DNA of 38,793 nt from Tricholomella constricta (Eukaryota; Basidiomycota; Agaricomycetes; Agaricales; Lyophyllaceae). The translations under genes and the position numbers were made by a program. The notes under the pieces were generated by a model. It saw only the letters and a program-made list of their open reading frames with translations, had not been told where the DNA came from and searched no databases. Shown here piece after piece: positions 1 through 11,455 of the stretch (positions are counted from its first letter, which is position 1; the number at the start of each line of letters is the position of its first letter). The stretch spans positions 1 to 38,793 of the forward strand of contig JAACJP010000082.1 of NCBI GenBank assembly GCA_013368375.1, given 5' to 3'.

Positions 1-33
1 AGTGACAATGATAGAGACATCTGGCTATGCTAT

Positions 34-667
34 TTACGCGGAACTGGGATGCTTTCCATAGGTAAGTATAGAGAGAATTGTGCGTCCATGCGGGAACAAG
101 ATCAGTGGTGCATTGTCTATCAAACTAATCATATTTGTCGCCGCGACTACTTCCTGCGACTGCGCATGCCTGCGCGCGGCTTCCAAGCGAGTGAGCTGGT
201 CGGAGTCAGGGTCAGCCGAAGCACCTTGGGTCCGCAATTGTTCTCGGAGGTTGTATATTTTCGAGTCAATGGTGAGGCGGCGCAATGCAAGTTCATGGAG
301 GGATTGCGAGACATTTCGGATTTCTGGGAGTGCGAAATGAACAAGGTGACATAAGTTTGGTATCTCCGACAGACTCACCTGAGGGGACCAAAGGCAAAGC
401 CTGGATAAAATCCTTGACTTGCTGCTGTCTTACCAGTTGATATTCACACGAAGTGGTCACCCCAAGGCATTTGACACACGGGTGGCCCCAGGCTAGGAAA
501 ACGCATGTGGTGCCGCTGTCCTGGCATGCGGCGCATGGCCGCGGTTTATTCTACGGGGGCGAAGAAGGTATTAGACATGGTCAAGTCATGAATGTCGAAC
601 TACCTACCTCGCCGGCGGAACGTTGGGAACGAAGGGAGGGAAATGTCGTACCGGAGAATGATTGCAT
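34..667 (-). CDS. Small Zn2Cys6-like zinc-cluster protein, three exons
   Basis: The model starts at ATG 667 with exons 667-608, 550-379 and 323-34. Introns 607-551 (57 nt) and 378-324 (55 nt) have GTAGGT and GTGAGT donors, and frames join exactly, giving 173 aa. Exon 2 carries six cysteines spaced C-x2-C-x6-C-x8-C-x2-C-x6-C (about residues 26-55), the spacing of fungal Zn(II)2Cys6 clusters, which usually bind DNA. After the cluster comes a helical, charged stretch and no fungal transcription-factor middle domain, so the protein is much shorter than a typical Zn2Cys6 regulator. The same cysteine pattern recurs in the large genes at 15932 and 21137. The stop lies 34 bases from the window edge and a further 3' intron cannot be excluded. 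A DNA-binding role is inferred from spacing only. Confidence 0.6.
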
Positions 668-1254
668 GTCAGAAAATATGGGCCTTTTGTGCGCCGAATC
701 AACCCCCTTTTATAATCACTTCATACACCACGGCCGACCTGTTTTGTGCAAGTGAAGTTGAGCACCATGCGACCTTTGAAGGGTTGCATGCGATGATTTT
801 ATGCTTCTATCCATGCTTACCGAGGAATTACCACGGGTCAAGTGAAAGAAGGAAGTTGAGATGCCTGTCCGAATAGGCGCATAGGGGCCAGGCAGGAAAT
901 GTGGTCAGCGGTTATCGGTAAGAGAGCGCACGAGTATTGTAGTGTGCAGTAAAAGTACGATATTGATCCAGAGAAGGATGAACAGGGGCTGAAAGAGCTT
1001 TGCATGTGCCAGGTTGGGGCCTGTACTCGTGGGGAAGAACGTGAGCCGCGGGACATGCCCGCTTCAGATCCCCTGAGGATGTTCGCATACGAGTACTTAG
1101 AGCATTCACGGAGCTATCAAGTGGGACCACAATACGGCATTTATTTGGTGGCAAGTAATACAATGAAAGCGATGCGAAACAACGTAAAAAGTGCAGTAGG
1201 AAATCGGCGAGCAACAAGAGCTAGTGTGGTCAGTCCTGATCACTCGACATTCTC
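668..1254. other. Intergenic stretch, no supported gene
   Basis: This lies between the 5' end of the zinc-cluster gene and the 3' end of the C2H2 gene. Short open frames exist on both strands, but none shows a motif, a start context or joinable exons. I see only the TATA-like motif near 711. Confidence 0.5.
707..715 (-). promoter_or_regulatory. TATA-box candidate of the zinc-cluster gene
   Basis: On the minus strand the sequence reads TTATAAAAG about 40 bases upstream of ATG 667. This fits a short 5' leader. It is the only clear TATA-like motif directly upstream of this start and supports the chosen ATG. Confidence 0.45.
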
Positions 1255-2725
1255 CTAATCGGGCAGGTCTGGGGGAAAAAAAAAAAGAGGAAAGTGAGTC
1301 AAGGATTCTAAGGATGCGGAGAATTTGTCCAACTCACCATCGAAATCGTGAGGACCCGTGGGAATGGATCCCTCCTTCAACAAGTAGAAGTAGCCAAAGA
1401 CAATTGCGACATGATTGGCGATGCGCATGTCCGTGTTGAAGATGTTGGTGCCAGTTATCCAGCGTGCATAAGTGACGCTGTCGATGGGGTCAGGAGGAAG
1501 CCCGAGGAATGGGAAGACCTTCTCTCTGATAGCTTTACAGCGATTCACGATGTAAACGAGACCTCGCCACCAGTCTAGGTGCTGAGTTTCGTAGCATTTT
1601 GTCTTGTAGGGAGACAGGTGTGCGAAACGCGGAAGGGGGTTGGGACAGAGGCACGACCAGCATCCATCAAACGATAGACACCTGATGTGGTCCCGGAAGT
1701 GTATTCTATAGTGGTCCGTCCTCCAAGACATGCCTGATGTGCACTTGTTGAGGTTGTCATGGGAGCTGGTCATCTGGATACCGAGGACGGAGTGGGTGAC
1801 GCATGTAGGGAGCATGGGGACGAGGCATTCTGCAATGAAATCGAGGATGGCGTCGGGAAATCGGTGTTCGCGAAATACCGAGTGCAAGATGCGGTTGATC
1901 AGGACTCCCTTGGAGTTGTGGAAGAGTATCGGAGATGAAGCGGGCCCGGAAGAAAAGGATGTCGACGACGATGGCGCAGAAGCAGTGTTAGCGTCGCGAG
2001 AGCTGCTGGCTCTCTTGGAGTTGCGGATTAGGATCGGAGATGAAGCGGACCCGGAAGAACGGGATGTCGACGACGATGGCGCAGAAGCAGTGTTAATGTT
2101 GCGGGAGTTGCTGAAAAGAGCGGAGTGGGATTGGGTTGCGAAAGGGGAAGACGAGTGGAGAGGCGGGGAGGAGGAGGAGGGCAGCTCGACAGTTTTCGCC
2201 AAGTCCGGCACAGCGGTGTTGGGAAACTGCAACTCGGCATCGGAGACAACTCCTTTTCTAAGAATGGGGGGATGGCGGAGAGCGGGAGATAACGATCGAC
2301 TTGCTCTACGTTTCAACGGAGGCTCTCCGTCGTCGTTCGACGCTGAAAAGAAAGCAGCGATCCACCCCTGAGCGCCTTGTTAGCGTCGTCAAAGAGTGGG
2401 GGAAGACGGCGAACCGACTTGCCATTAAGTGGTACCCGTTCATGTGGGCGACCAACTTTCCAAAGGAATCTTCAAACTCGCAATCAAAGTATGGGCAGCG
2501 GAAGTGTCCCGTGTCCGGCTTTCTACGTAATCGAAAAGGTAATCCTTGGCGTATCCTGTCGTCAGTATAAGCGTTGATAGGCAGAGGGACACACAGACCG
2601 AGTACCGAAACACAGAGAAGAGGCTCAGAGTCGTGGGAAGTGACGTGGGCGGTCATGTCCTCCACTACGAGGAATTGTTGAGCGCAGGCGGGGCACGCCA
2701 CACTATAATTGAAATCGTTCGACAT
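1255..2725 (-). CDS. Two-finger C2H2 (OrsD-like) protein, Ser-rich linker
   Basis: ATG 2725 opens an exon with two zinc-finger-like motifs. The first is C-x2-C-x12-H-x3-H (CPACAQQF...AHVTSH). The second, about 75 residues later, is C-x4-C-x11-H-x4-H. Two separated C2H2-like fingers are the hallmark of the OrsD family (Pfam PF12013), which is also present in the large gene just downstream. The reading frame then changes near 2310-2400. A branch-like GCTAAC and several AG acceptors are there, but no convincing donor, so this is either an intron or a frameshift. The second part is Ser-rich, with a 35-residue duplication, followed by a Cys/Trp-containing domain I do not recognise. A 69-nt intron (1337-1269, GTGAGT...CCCCCAG) leaves only four codons before the stop at 1255. 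Function is unknown. Confidence 0.5.
1931..2095. repeat. 105-bp internal duplication in the C2H2 gene
   Basis: The block starting GGAGATGAAGCGG and ending AGCAGTGTTA occurs twice, at 1931-1990 and 2036-2095, exactly 105 bases apart. The offset is a multiple of three and produces a repeated Ser-rich segment in the minus-strand protein, so the duplication keeps frame. Confidence 0.75.
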
Positions 2726-3926
2726 TGCAAGGTTTTTGAGAAGGAGGAATTTGGAGCAAGGGAGGATGGCGGGAGGAATTTGGAGCAAGGAGGATGGCGC
2801 GCCAGCTTTTTAAAAGGCTCTCGATGAGGCCTGAGGCCTGAGGCCTGAGGTTTTGTCATTCATTGCGTCACTCATCGAAATATTTTTTCAAGGAAGTACT
2901 GGACCCCGGCTTGAGTCTAGATGCGGGGACATGCAAGTGACATGAACTTGGCCTTCTTCGAAGCACTTTGCCATCCGGACCGTCCTGTTTGCGGTTCGAA
3001 TGACGATTGATTGAATGGATGGATGGATGGACTGAATACCCGCAGCGGTCCCGAAAAAGAACAAGCGAGGCATGACATTTCATAATGTATGCTTGGTGCC
3101 TGTGATTTGGAGCGCGCGCTTTGGAGATGGCTTGACTGGGAAGTTGCTTCCACGTCAAAGCTAGACACTATCACCTGTTATGGGGTTGAAAATGGTCGAG
3201 AGACTGAGATGGTCGAGAGACTGAACAAACATATTGACACAGATCCTCAACCTGTCTTCGAGCGGCGCATCACAGCAGGCCCCACCACCGAGTTCGCTCC
3301 GGGCAAAGGACTCGCGTGCAATCGCGCACAGGGGGCAGCGCGCGACGGAGGCATCCGCGTTAACGACGAGCGATCGGCACAGATCGGCACGAAGATCGAC
3401 ACAAGCGCACACCGTACTTGCGAGATCGTTCGCGGACAGTTACTTTTCATGTCAATTCTAAAAAAAGGCAACAAGTTTGACAGGTGACAGACAGGCCACA
3501 ACAAAGGCGGGCGGGACGGGGCGCTTACCCATATGTGGGTGTGCTCAGCTCTTCAAGCTTCAAGTCCTGATTGCACTGTGATTAGAGCCCCTAAAAAACG
3601 GTGCAGGGTGTGACGGGTCGACCCGCCGTTTGCGAAGGCGCCTGGCATCCGTTGAGGACACGTATCCAAATACAAGTATCTGCCTGTTCAAGAATTAAGC
3701 TTTAAGGTTCTAATAGGCGAAATGTCAGCGCTTCAGCCCCAAACCAGCCGAGCATCGGGGGAGCCGAGCAGGAGCCGAACAGGCCGCACACGTGCGCTTT
3801 TCCGAGACGGAAGTTGGAAAGACGGGCATAATGATTAAATCAGGCACTTGTGCCGAGTACCTGCTCATTTAGTATGACCCGCAAATTGTATCTTAGGATG
3901 ATTATTTGTAGGCCAACTGGAATGTC
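2726..3926. other. Intergenic stretch between divergent fragments
   Basis: No gene is supported. The region holds short tandem repeats (GAGGCCT x3 near 2830; ATGG x4 near 3018) and a GC-rich part around 3240-3420. A short minus-strand frame there contains a CPLC motif, but it lacks a start and exon partners. The motif CCGCCGTTTGCGAAGGCGC at 3623-3641 recurs near 15733. Confidence 0.4.
2807..2816 (-). promoter_or_regulatory. TATA-like motif upstream of the C2H2 gene
   Basis: The minus strand reads CTTTTAAAAA about 85 bases upstream of ATG 2725. Between it and the ATG a block of roughly 25 bases (GGAGGAATTTGGAGCAAGG type) is duplicated, and just upstream GAGGCCT is repeated three times (about 2825-2849). 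This is a plausible core promoter, not proven. Confidence 0.3.
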
Positions 3927-6900
3927 CTAAATTACAGACATGGCTACGGAGGAGTCGGCCAGCTGCCGAAAATTAGTATAATATGCAACAAGGAATCGCG
4001 CTGGGTTGGGTATCTGGGAGTGGGAGACGATAGGGAGCGTTAGCCATTTATTGAAGGCTGCTGGGGCAGACCAATCCTCGATTTCGACTTGTAAGTGCTT
4101 TGCGATTGTGACGAGAGTCTGATTACTCGTGGGTGGTGTTTCTAGTAGATAAATGAGTGTGATCACCGTCGGTATCATACTAGGGAAAGGCCCTTCGTGG
4201 GGACACCTGTCCGTGTGGAGGGGGCGGCCGGGTTCATGAGACGCATGACCAAAGACGGAGCGGAAGGGGATCCAGCAAGAGTAACACATGGGCCATATAA
4301 CCGACTTTTGGAAATTATTTTTCTGGATGATGAGGCTCCATATGTGGTGGAACGAATGGCGGGTATGTTTATGAGGGGCTGGGTCACGTGATCCATGAAC
4401 CCAACAGTCAGGACAACCGACCAGGAGCATCTGATCGATGGCTTCCTTCAAAATTCGTAGCTGAGCTTCGCCAGCGAGGAACTCGTTTTCGACCCTTTGT
4501 CCGTTTGCGATCACAGGCGACTGAATGGGTGTTTTAGCCGATTGTTGAGGAGCCGATGGCTTTGCAGGGATCTTGGGTTCGGACGATGATACTGTTGATG
4601 AAATAGATTGAAAAGTGGAAGTTTCCGGAATAAGAAGCGACGTCTGTGTGTTCTGGAGCTTCTGTGAGGCCAAGCTGGACGAAACAACGCAAGATCAGAG
4701 AGCTTACGTCAAGTGCAGCAGCACTGCAATTATCGCAAAGCGGTGTGGGTGCTATTGAGGCACAAGAGTGTGCGATGCCGTCTACACATGCGAACTCCAA
4801 AAGCCGGCAAGCTCGCGTGATGAGGAACCTGCGCATTCCCATGACCCCGGTATTGTCGCCGTCGAGTACATGTCCGAATTCGTCGCGTTCGAGGGAAGGT
4901 TCTCGAGACCAAAAGACGTAAGAGAACGCAAGACGTCCATCACGTCCCGCGCGCCCGACCTCCTGCACAAAATTCATCAAGTTCCGCACTTGATGGTGGA
5001 TGACACAGCGGACTTTGTCAAAGTCGATGCCTTGTCCGAAACACATGGTCGCTACCATCCAGCGATCCTTCGCGTTTTTTCCCTCACGCCAAACCTGCAT
5101 CCGCTCTTGTTTTGTCTTGGCATTCTCCATCGGGTCGACCACGACCTTGCTGATGTAGTACGGGATATCGAGCATCTGGCTGACTTGGATGACATCAGCC
5201 ACGGTGGTGCAATAAATGAGCCCACGCTCGTCGTCGTGCATGAATGGAATGACGGTTTGCATGACTGCGCGGATACGCTCGACGATATCGCCGCGGTCCT
5301 TGACATGCTCCACTGAGTATTTAACGTTGACATGGTTCGGAGGCGCTCGGATTTCATGGAGCAATGAGCGTGGAATCTTCATTCTAGCACAGAGAGTATC
5401 GACGGAGGAAGGAAAAATGGTGGCGGAAAGAAAAGTGATCGGCTTCTGTAAGCTTGTGAGAATTTCGAACAGCTTGAAGCAGTCGCGGAAGTCCGACGTG
5501 TAGATATGATGTGCCTCGTCAATGAAAATTCGTTCGAGGCGGTCATGGATGGCGTTCGCCCAGCAGCGAAACTTTTCCGTGGCTGCAAGATGAGCGGCAA
5601 CGAGGATGAGACGGTCGTTCGCAGAATCCACGCTGGGATAGATACCGCCACTGATGGTAGTCGAAGCCAGACGCCTCGCCAGATCTTCCACAAGGGCAGT
5701 GAGCGGAGCGACGACGACGAAGAGCTTCTCTGGGAGAAGCTGAGCGACGCCAAAAAAAGCCAGGCTCTTTCCGCTCCCGGTAGGGAGAATGGCGAGAACA
5801 TGTTTGCGCGTCAGGCAGCTTTGAACGAGCTCGGCCTGCTCTGGACAAGTGAATTTTGGCGGCAGGTCATGAGGTAAAAGGGGCGCGAGCCTGGAAAGTA
5901 ACTGGGGATGAACTGTTATTACCGAGCTGTTTGGCGTTGTCTGGAGAGGAACCCCGAGCGATTGTATGACTCGAGAGATCAAAGCTGAACCGAAGGCCTC
6001 CGCATGATCGTCCAATCTTTCCGAAAATCTATTGCCCATCTCAAGGACGGCCGCTTCGAGGGTAGCAGAGAGCTTCTTGGACAACGGCGATACGAGCCGA
6101 TCGAATACGACAGATAGGTCCTCTCCGGGATGATCCTTGGTTTAATCGCAGTTGGTGAGCGAATGTGACCCCACGAGCGAGTGAGAAAAACTTACTGTGT
6201 CGTTTTGCATGTATATTTTTGCCAGGGATGGGTGAATCTGTCCTATGCAGGCGTGCCACCGCATGCAAACCCGCTGATCCGATGCGATGGCCGTGTGTGA
6301 GAACTGTGGAAGCGCGTCGTTCATTTGCAACGCATAATGGTCACTGGCGGTTTGTTCGTTGTGGCCAAACGTGGCGTGGATGTCCTTGAGCTCATGATCT
6401 TCGTCATCAGGAAGGCCAAAGTCGATGTGCGCAATGTTGACCATGATAGTACACATTACTTGTCGCCAATCCCGAAGGCCCATTGCAAGGCCAAAGGTCT
6501 GAAAGGTAAAAGCGTTCAGGGATTTGCTAAAGTCTTGCCCTTCCATCACCCTTCCACTACGAACAAAAACGTAGGAAAGGTAATTCTCTGCAGCTGCCTT
6601 GTCGAAGCCACACCACGGTGCCAGATGAGCAGCTGCAGGGTAGGCGACACCCAATATTAGGAGAAGCAGGCGAGAGACAGCAAAAGATGGCGAATGAGCT
6701 GTGAGACGCCCTCCGCCGTGGATATTGCGATTCTTGTCATACCGCGGGACGAATGTAACCTGGTTGCTGATTATAAACATACTGCGCTCGCCCTCTCGGT
6801 TGTTCGCGAACTTCATATCTTCGCACTCCGTTCCGCGAACACCACCGCCCCACGTGATTGATATCATGCAAAACAATAGGGACGTGATCTCGTCCAGTAT

Positions 6901-9368
6901 ACTGAACCATCCCCACAGGGCGGCTAAGTAAAAGGATAAGCAGTCGATCTTATGAAATCGTTGATAGTTGTACCTGAATTACTCTTCACATGGCCTTGTA
7001 TGTATTCGAACATATGTTTGTCCTGGCACAAATGGTCGAGCAATCGCGACTGGAATTTTTGCAGCCCGTTCTCCGGCTCCTCGAAGATGGAGTACTTGAG
7101 GGCGTTTTCGAGGGGGCGATCTCGGAACCATTGGCTAGCACGTTTGTGATCGGGATCTAGGCGTTTATCTATGTGCGCGAGGATATCGTCATAGGAACAT
7201 TGACGGAAGAGGCGCGATATCAAGACTTTCAGGTCATCGAGCGAAGTGGGGATACTTTCATAAAAGCTTTTCAATTGGAGGGAGAAGCCGTCAATGCTGA
7301 GGACAGTCTTTTCCGAATTCCAGTTAAAGCGGGCGAAACCGGCGTGTTTTTTTGCGAGGGCGGAGAATAGCTTCATATACTGCCGGAGGACTGTGAAGGT
7401 CGTCTGGCCACCGTCGTGGATGAACGGAGCGATGTATTTTTGGTAGCAGCTATGACAAGAAGAGTCAGGTGTGCTCAGATCGTCAGAATAGAAGACGCAC
7501 AAATGGCCTTTGTTTTCGTTTGAGGGTTTCAAGCAGAGAATCTCCCAGCATGCGGTGGCGCGGAAACCCCATTGAGCGCGGGCGATGTTGTGTGGAAACT
7601 GCGTGACCGAGGCGTACGTTCCATGGTCATCTACAAGATGGTACGCGATGAGGAACGGGCTGAAAGGGTCGCGGGTCTCGCACTCCTCAAATTCCTTGCT
7701 ACACAAGGAGAGGATGGACCAAACACAGTCGTGGAAGCACGGGATGACGTCGGCAGATGAGTGATCAGGAGCTTCCAGCATATCCTGTAGGGTTACAAGA
7801 TGATTTACGGTCGTCGGGTGCAGAGAGACTGTAAATTTCTCCATAGGGGATATGATGTGGCGAAGAAGGAAAACAAGAAAATAGGCAATAAAGTCTGCGT
7901 TCTTGTCCACCGTGCTGCGTTCCTGAGGCTGGCTGAATGGAATCTGGTGCAGCTCCTCGCTGAGCGAAAAAGGTTGAAGACTGAGCGATGAAGCAAAAGA
8001 ACTCAAGAGAAGAGCTTACGAGGGGTTAGCCGATCTGATATATCTGCGCGTGAGGACGCCGAGGTCTGATATCTGTTTCATGATTTGGTGGTAGTACTCT
8101 CTCGCAATGTTAGTCATTGAGTGAAAGTGAGGCTCCGTCTTTTCGTTGCCGGGAAACGCAGTCGCGCGGAGGATGCGGAGGTTGACGCCATCAAGGAGCC
8201 TATCCCAATCTGTGCGAGCAAAGATGATATTCCTACGTTGCCCACTCTGAGCGGCCTGATACGACTCTGGCTCTTTTCCGATGCCGATTGACTTGCTGAG
8301 GGCGAGAACAGCCGTGACTTCGACAGATTTTGGTAAAGGATCGTGCGTGACTTCAACGAAGTGACGCTCGGTCAAATGTTTACTCAGGGCGTAGGCGAGA
8401 ACGCAAACGAAGGGGCGCTTTCTGGGGCCATAATCTGGGTGGACTGCTGCCGCATGTCTTCTCACTTTGTCCTGGCTACCGAAAACCATCGCGGCGTTGG
8501 GGCAGTCAACCACGGCGCATTTGAATCCGGTGATCGTGCGGAGACCCTCGATTGGAGGAGTGGGGCCGGGTAATATCGGATGAGGATGGTGGGCGTTGAG
8601 CTTCTGGAGTTGCTCTTCGAGATCTGCTTTGGGAGGTATTTTGCGGGATGCGGGCAAAGAACGGTTTTTGCCCTGGGTGTGCTTCATCGCGTGAGCATGG
8701 ATATGAGCCATCGGGACGATAGATCGGCAGACAAGGCAGATAATTCGGTTGTATACCGGGTCGACGCATATTTCTTTGTCCAGCAGATACTTGCGGGCGT
8801 GTGCGACTTCATCCTGCGGTACGTCCACGACCATGGGAACTTCTGTTGGCTCAGAGTCCTCTTCGCCATCGTCAGAGCCTTGACCACTGTCCGAGTCGGA
8901 TTCTGGTGGAGATTCGTTCGTCTCATCAACGTCTGTGTAATCCGACATCTGGACATCATGATGAGGCACATTGGCATTCACCGAGACGTCTAACATATCA
9001 GAGAGAGCATATGAGGAGGCCTCGGGAGCGGTCAAACTCTCAGTCTCCAGAGGTGTGTCGTCAAAGTTTCTAGTGTCAGCCGGTGGGTGTTCGGGGAGTC
9101 GACACATCGAATGCACCAAGTAGTATGAAAATCGCGAGTGTCGAGGCTCTCCGCATGGACATGGTATCAAATGGGTGAGTGGATCTCGGATGACCGTAAC
9201 TTGGTCGCCTTTGGATGCGAAATTAGTAAAGGTTGTATCGAGCCAATGCAACAAACCATTGAATTTAAACACGCTTGATTTTGAATGGTAGGTTCGCTTG
9301 TGCAAGATGAGAAGACGCTTCAGGTACAGAGGCCGTGGGCAGCCTTCTACAGTGCAACTGACTCTGAT
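3927..9368 (-). CDS. OrsD finger / tyrosine recombinase-like / RecQ-type helicase fusion
   Basis: Five exons join in frame: 9368-8020, 7980 (or 7959)-6974, 6923-6196, 6135-4708 and 4661-3927. Introns are 39-60, 50, 60 and 46 nt, giving about 1,740 aa with no internal stop. Exon 1 has a CPCG motif, an acidic linker and two OrsD-type fingers (ICLVC...HAMKH and C-x4-C-x15-H-x4-H). Exon 3 has a tyrosine-recombinase-like order: GGGVRGTE (Arg), RYDKNR (Lys), GLRDWRQ (Arg), FGHNEQT (His), DHYAL (Tyr, codon at 6336-6334). Exon 4 has helicase motifs PTGSGKS, DEAHH, FLSAT, MCFGQGID and QEVGRAGRDG of RecQ type. Exon 5 adds a Cys/His-rich tail. No ATG occurs at the 5' end of exon 1; the frame opens after a stop at 9371-9369, so a short 5' exon is probably missing. 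Role in DNA transactions or element mobility is inferred. Confidence 0.75.
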
Positions 9369-10255
9369 TCATGTGCGCGGTTTAATGGAATATCGGTTGA
9401 GCAAGAAACATATTGCGTACGAGGTAGGCATAATCACTGTTGACGGATTTCTACCAAAGCTACGAGCAACAAAACGCAAGTTTGAAGCGGCCTGCCCTTG
9501 TAGAAGAACGGGCAAACTTTATTACAAAAGCACGAATAACCCCCGGATCTAGTAGAAGATCCGTCGATTAAGTTACCACTCGATCCAGATCCCTGATGGA
9601 GGCTACCCAAATAGAATGGCCCGCCGCCTTCGCCCGCCATGATGCAAGCGCTTAGTGGTGGTTAATAACGGCGACGTTGCGCTGGCGGCATAGTTTGAGT
9701 TTTCTAATCAATAACAGAATGCGTGGTGTGTACTGCAAGGGTGAAAAAATGCACCTTGCGAGGACTCGAACTAGCTGATTTTGACTTTGTATTTGAGTTA
9801 AACATCCCTCTTTGAGACCCTACCCATTCAGTGCGAAAACTCTGGAGTTGGTCTTCCAGAAAAGGGAGCACGCCGAGATGCCTAAAGCGGAAGTCGTCGC
9901 GTCAGCTGTCAAGCGGGAGAATTACAGAAGTTCGCCGAATGGAGATCTAAAATCGACTCAAGACTGGGACATTGGGCGCGTCAAGTTGCAAGGTGTGAGC
10001 GTAACCGTCCAATTTCTATCTGCATAGCCATTCGACTTTACTCCTTGTTCAAAGGGCGTATTATGTGGTTTTATGCCGCTTGCTATATCTGCAGTAAATT
10101 CACATTTTCATTCGGCCATTTTGGGCCGAGCATCAACTTCTATTAATTAAGCTTCCAAGACGTCAAACGATAATTGTATTCACGTTGGGTAAGCCTTCGG
10201 TTCTCCCCATTGTCTTTCTCTTGAACCGACAAGTCACTAGTCCTAGTCAACAGCG
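9369..10255. other. Divergent intergenic region, probable promoters
   Basis: This separates the minus-strand helicase gene from the plus-strand gene at 10256, so it should hold both promoters and the missing 5' exon of the helicase gene (probably 9372-9450). I see no further coding unit. A tRNA-like B-box near 9763-9773 was examined and rejected. Confidence 0.4.
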
Positions 10256-11371
10256 ATGCAGCACAACAACGCCGCGTACGTGCATGCATTTCTTTCACCT
10301 TTGCCAGCTAACAGCGTTATAGCTTGCGTCATTTAATGACCGGGCTCACCACTGAGTCACGCCACGACGTGTGCAAAATTTTTCTGGCCATGGACACCCG
10401 TTTCAAAACAGCTTCCTCTTCAACAGGAGGCGACATTGGTCTTCTCGTCAAGGGCTGGGCAGAACACGTGCAGTACGTTCGGCGTGCTGAACCTGTTTTG
10501 GCGGCTACATGTACCCCTGCTGGTAAGTCCACGTGTTTTTGGGGATAAACTTTGACAATTGACTGGAGCTTAGCTGCCCTGGGACAGCTCCCGTTCTTTC
10601 GCAGCATCTACCTTGATGTCGATAACCTGATCAAGGGACTGGCCAAGCGGGCCAACCTGGATGTGGACGACCTGATCGACGCATATCTACGTCGAAGCCC
10701 ACATCTTGTTGATCAAGGGCCGGACAGCCGCAAAGCCAGTAGAGCCGTGGACGCAGTCCGTGAGTATCTTAGTGATTGGATTTGCACGATACGAAACTGA
10801 ACATGAGCTAGCCATTGACCGGGTGAAAGTGGCGAAGGCACTGGTTGAAGAGCTGGTGAGTGTCGCTGTTCTGTTGAAGGCAACTTGATTAACAAGTCCA
10901 CAGGTGACGCAACTGAAGAAAGAAGGGTTTGAATCTACCGTCCTCATGGCGGATATGCGTTCGAGAGCGGATGAGAATCGCGGTCAGGTAGTGAGTTCGG
11001 AGGGGCTCACAGGAGTAAGGCATTGTGTCACGCCTCCGTCAATTCCGATAGCTAATGTGCCTCCTTTAGTATTGGGAAGAGCGGGTCTGTTTCAGCGAGC
11101 AAAAGGCCGTCATGCTTGCGGCGTGTCATGCACGGTAGGAAATTTGGTCACTGGCTGCACAGTCTCATCGATCTCATCTTTCATCCACAAATTTAGGCTT
11201 CGTATGATACATGCGTATACCGATGTACAGCGCAACGCGGAAGTTGCCGAGGGCATGACGCGCTCTGTCCCCGCCTTACCGAGTGACAGCCACAAGGCCG
11301 AGCAAGGCGACGCCAAGGATCGTCATTGGACAGCCTTTGCTACCGCGTCCGGCGACACCCCTGAAGTGTAG
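10256..11371 (+). CDS. Unknown protein, seven exons, paralogue of the gene at 12663
   Basis: Exons are 10256-10275, 10323-10522, 10574-10759, 10812-10855, 10904-10987, 11070-11134 and 11197-11371. The six introns of 47-82 nt have GTACGT, GTAAGT, GTGAGT, GTGAGT, GTAGTG and GTAGGA donors. All phases match, giving 257 aa. The fifth intron could instead use the GTGAGT donor at 10991 without changing frame. The protein is predicted helical and charged, with no signal peptide, membrane segment or catalytic motif I recognise. The stretch DVDNLIKGLAKRANLDVDDL resembles the equivalent part of the next gene, and an N-terminal ASS-T-GD block also matches. I do not recognise the family. Confidence 0.65.
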
Positions 11372-11438
11372 GCTTGCTTGGGCAATCCGTGCGTCTGTAG
11401 GTCAAAGTAGCACGTTTCATGGACTACGAGTGCCATAC

Positions 11439-11455
11439 TTAGGGTTTAGGGTTTT
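11439..11455 (+). repeat. Interstitial telomere-like motif (TTAGGG)2-type
   Basis: The sequence is TTAGGGTTTAGGGTTTT, two TTAGGG units with one extra T, the common fungal telomere unit. It lies 67 bases downstream of the stop at 11371. Its reverse complement (13 bases) is repeated exactly at 33820-33837. Confidence 0.6.

Noticed and set aside
1730..2371. Plus-strand 213-codon frame
   Set aside because: Antisense of the Ser-rich part of the C2H2 gene; it has no motif and no splice support.
3161..3412. Minus-strand Cys-containing frame (CPLC)
   Set aside because: Only one Cys pair fits a zinc motif, there is no ATG with a continuing exon, and candidate introns do not keep frame.
9740..9840. 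tRNA-like B-box on the minus strand followed by a T-run
   Set aside because: The T-stem and acceptor stem do not pair and no A-box fits at the right distance.
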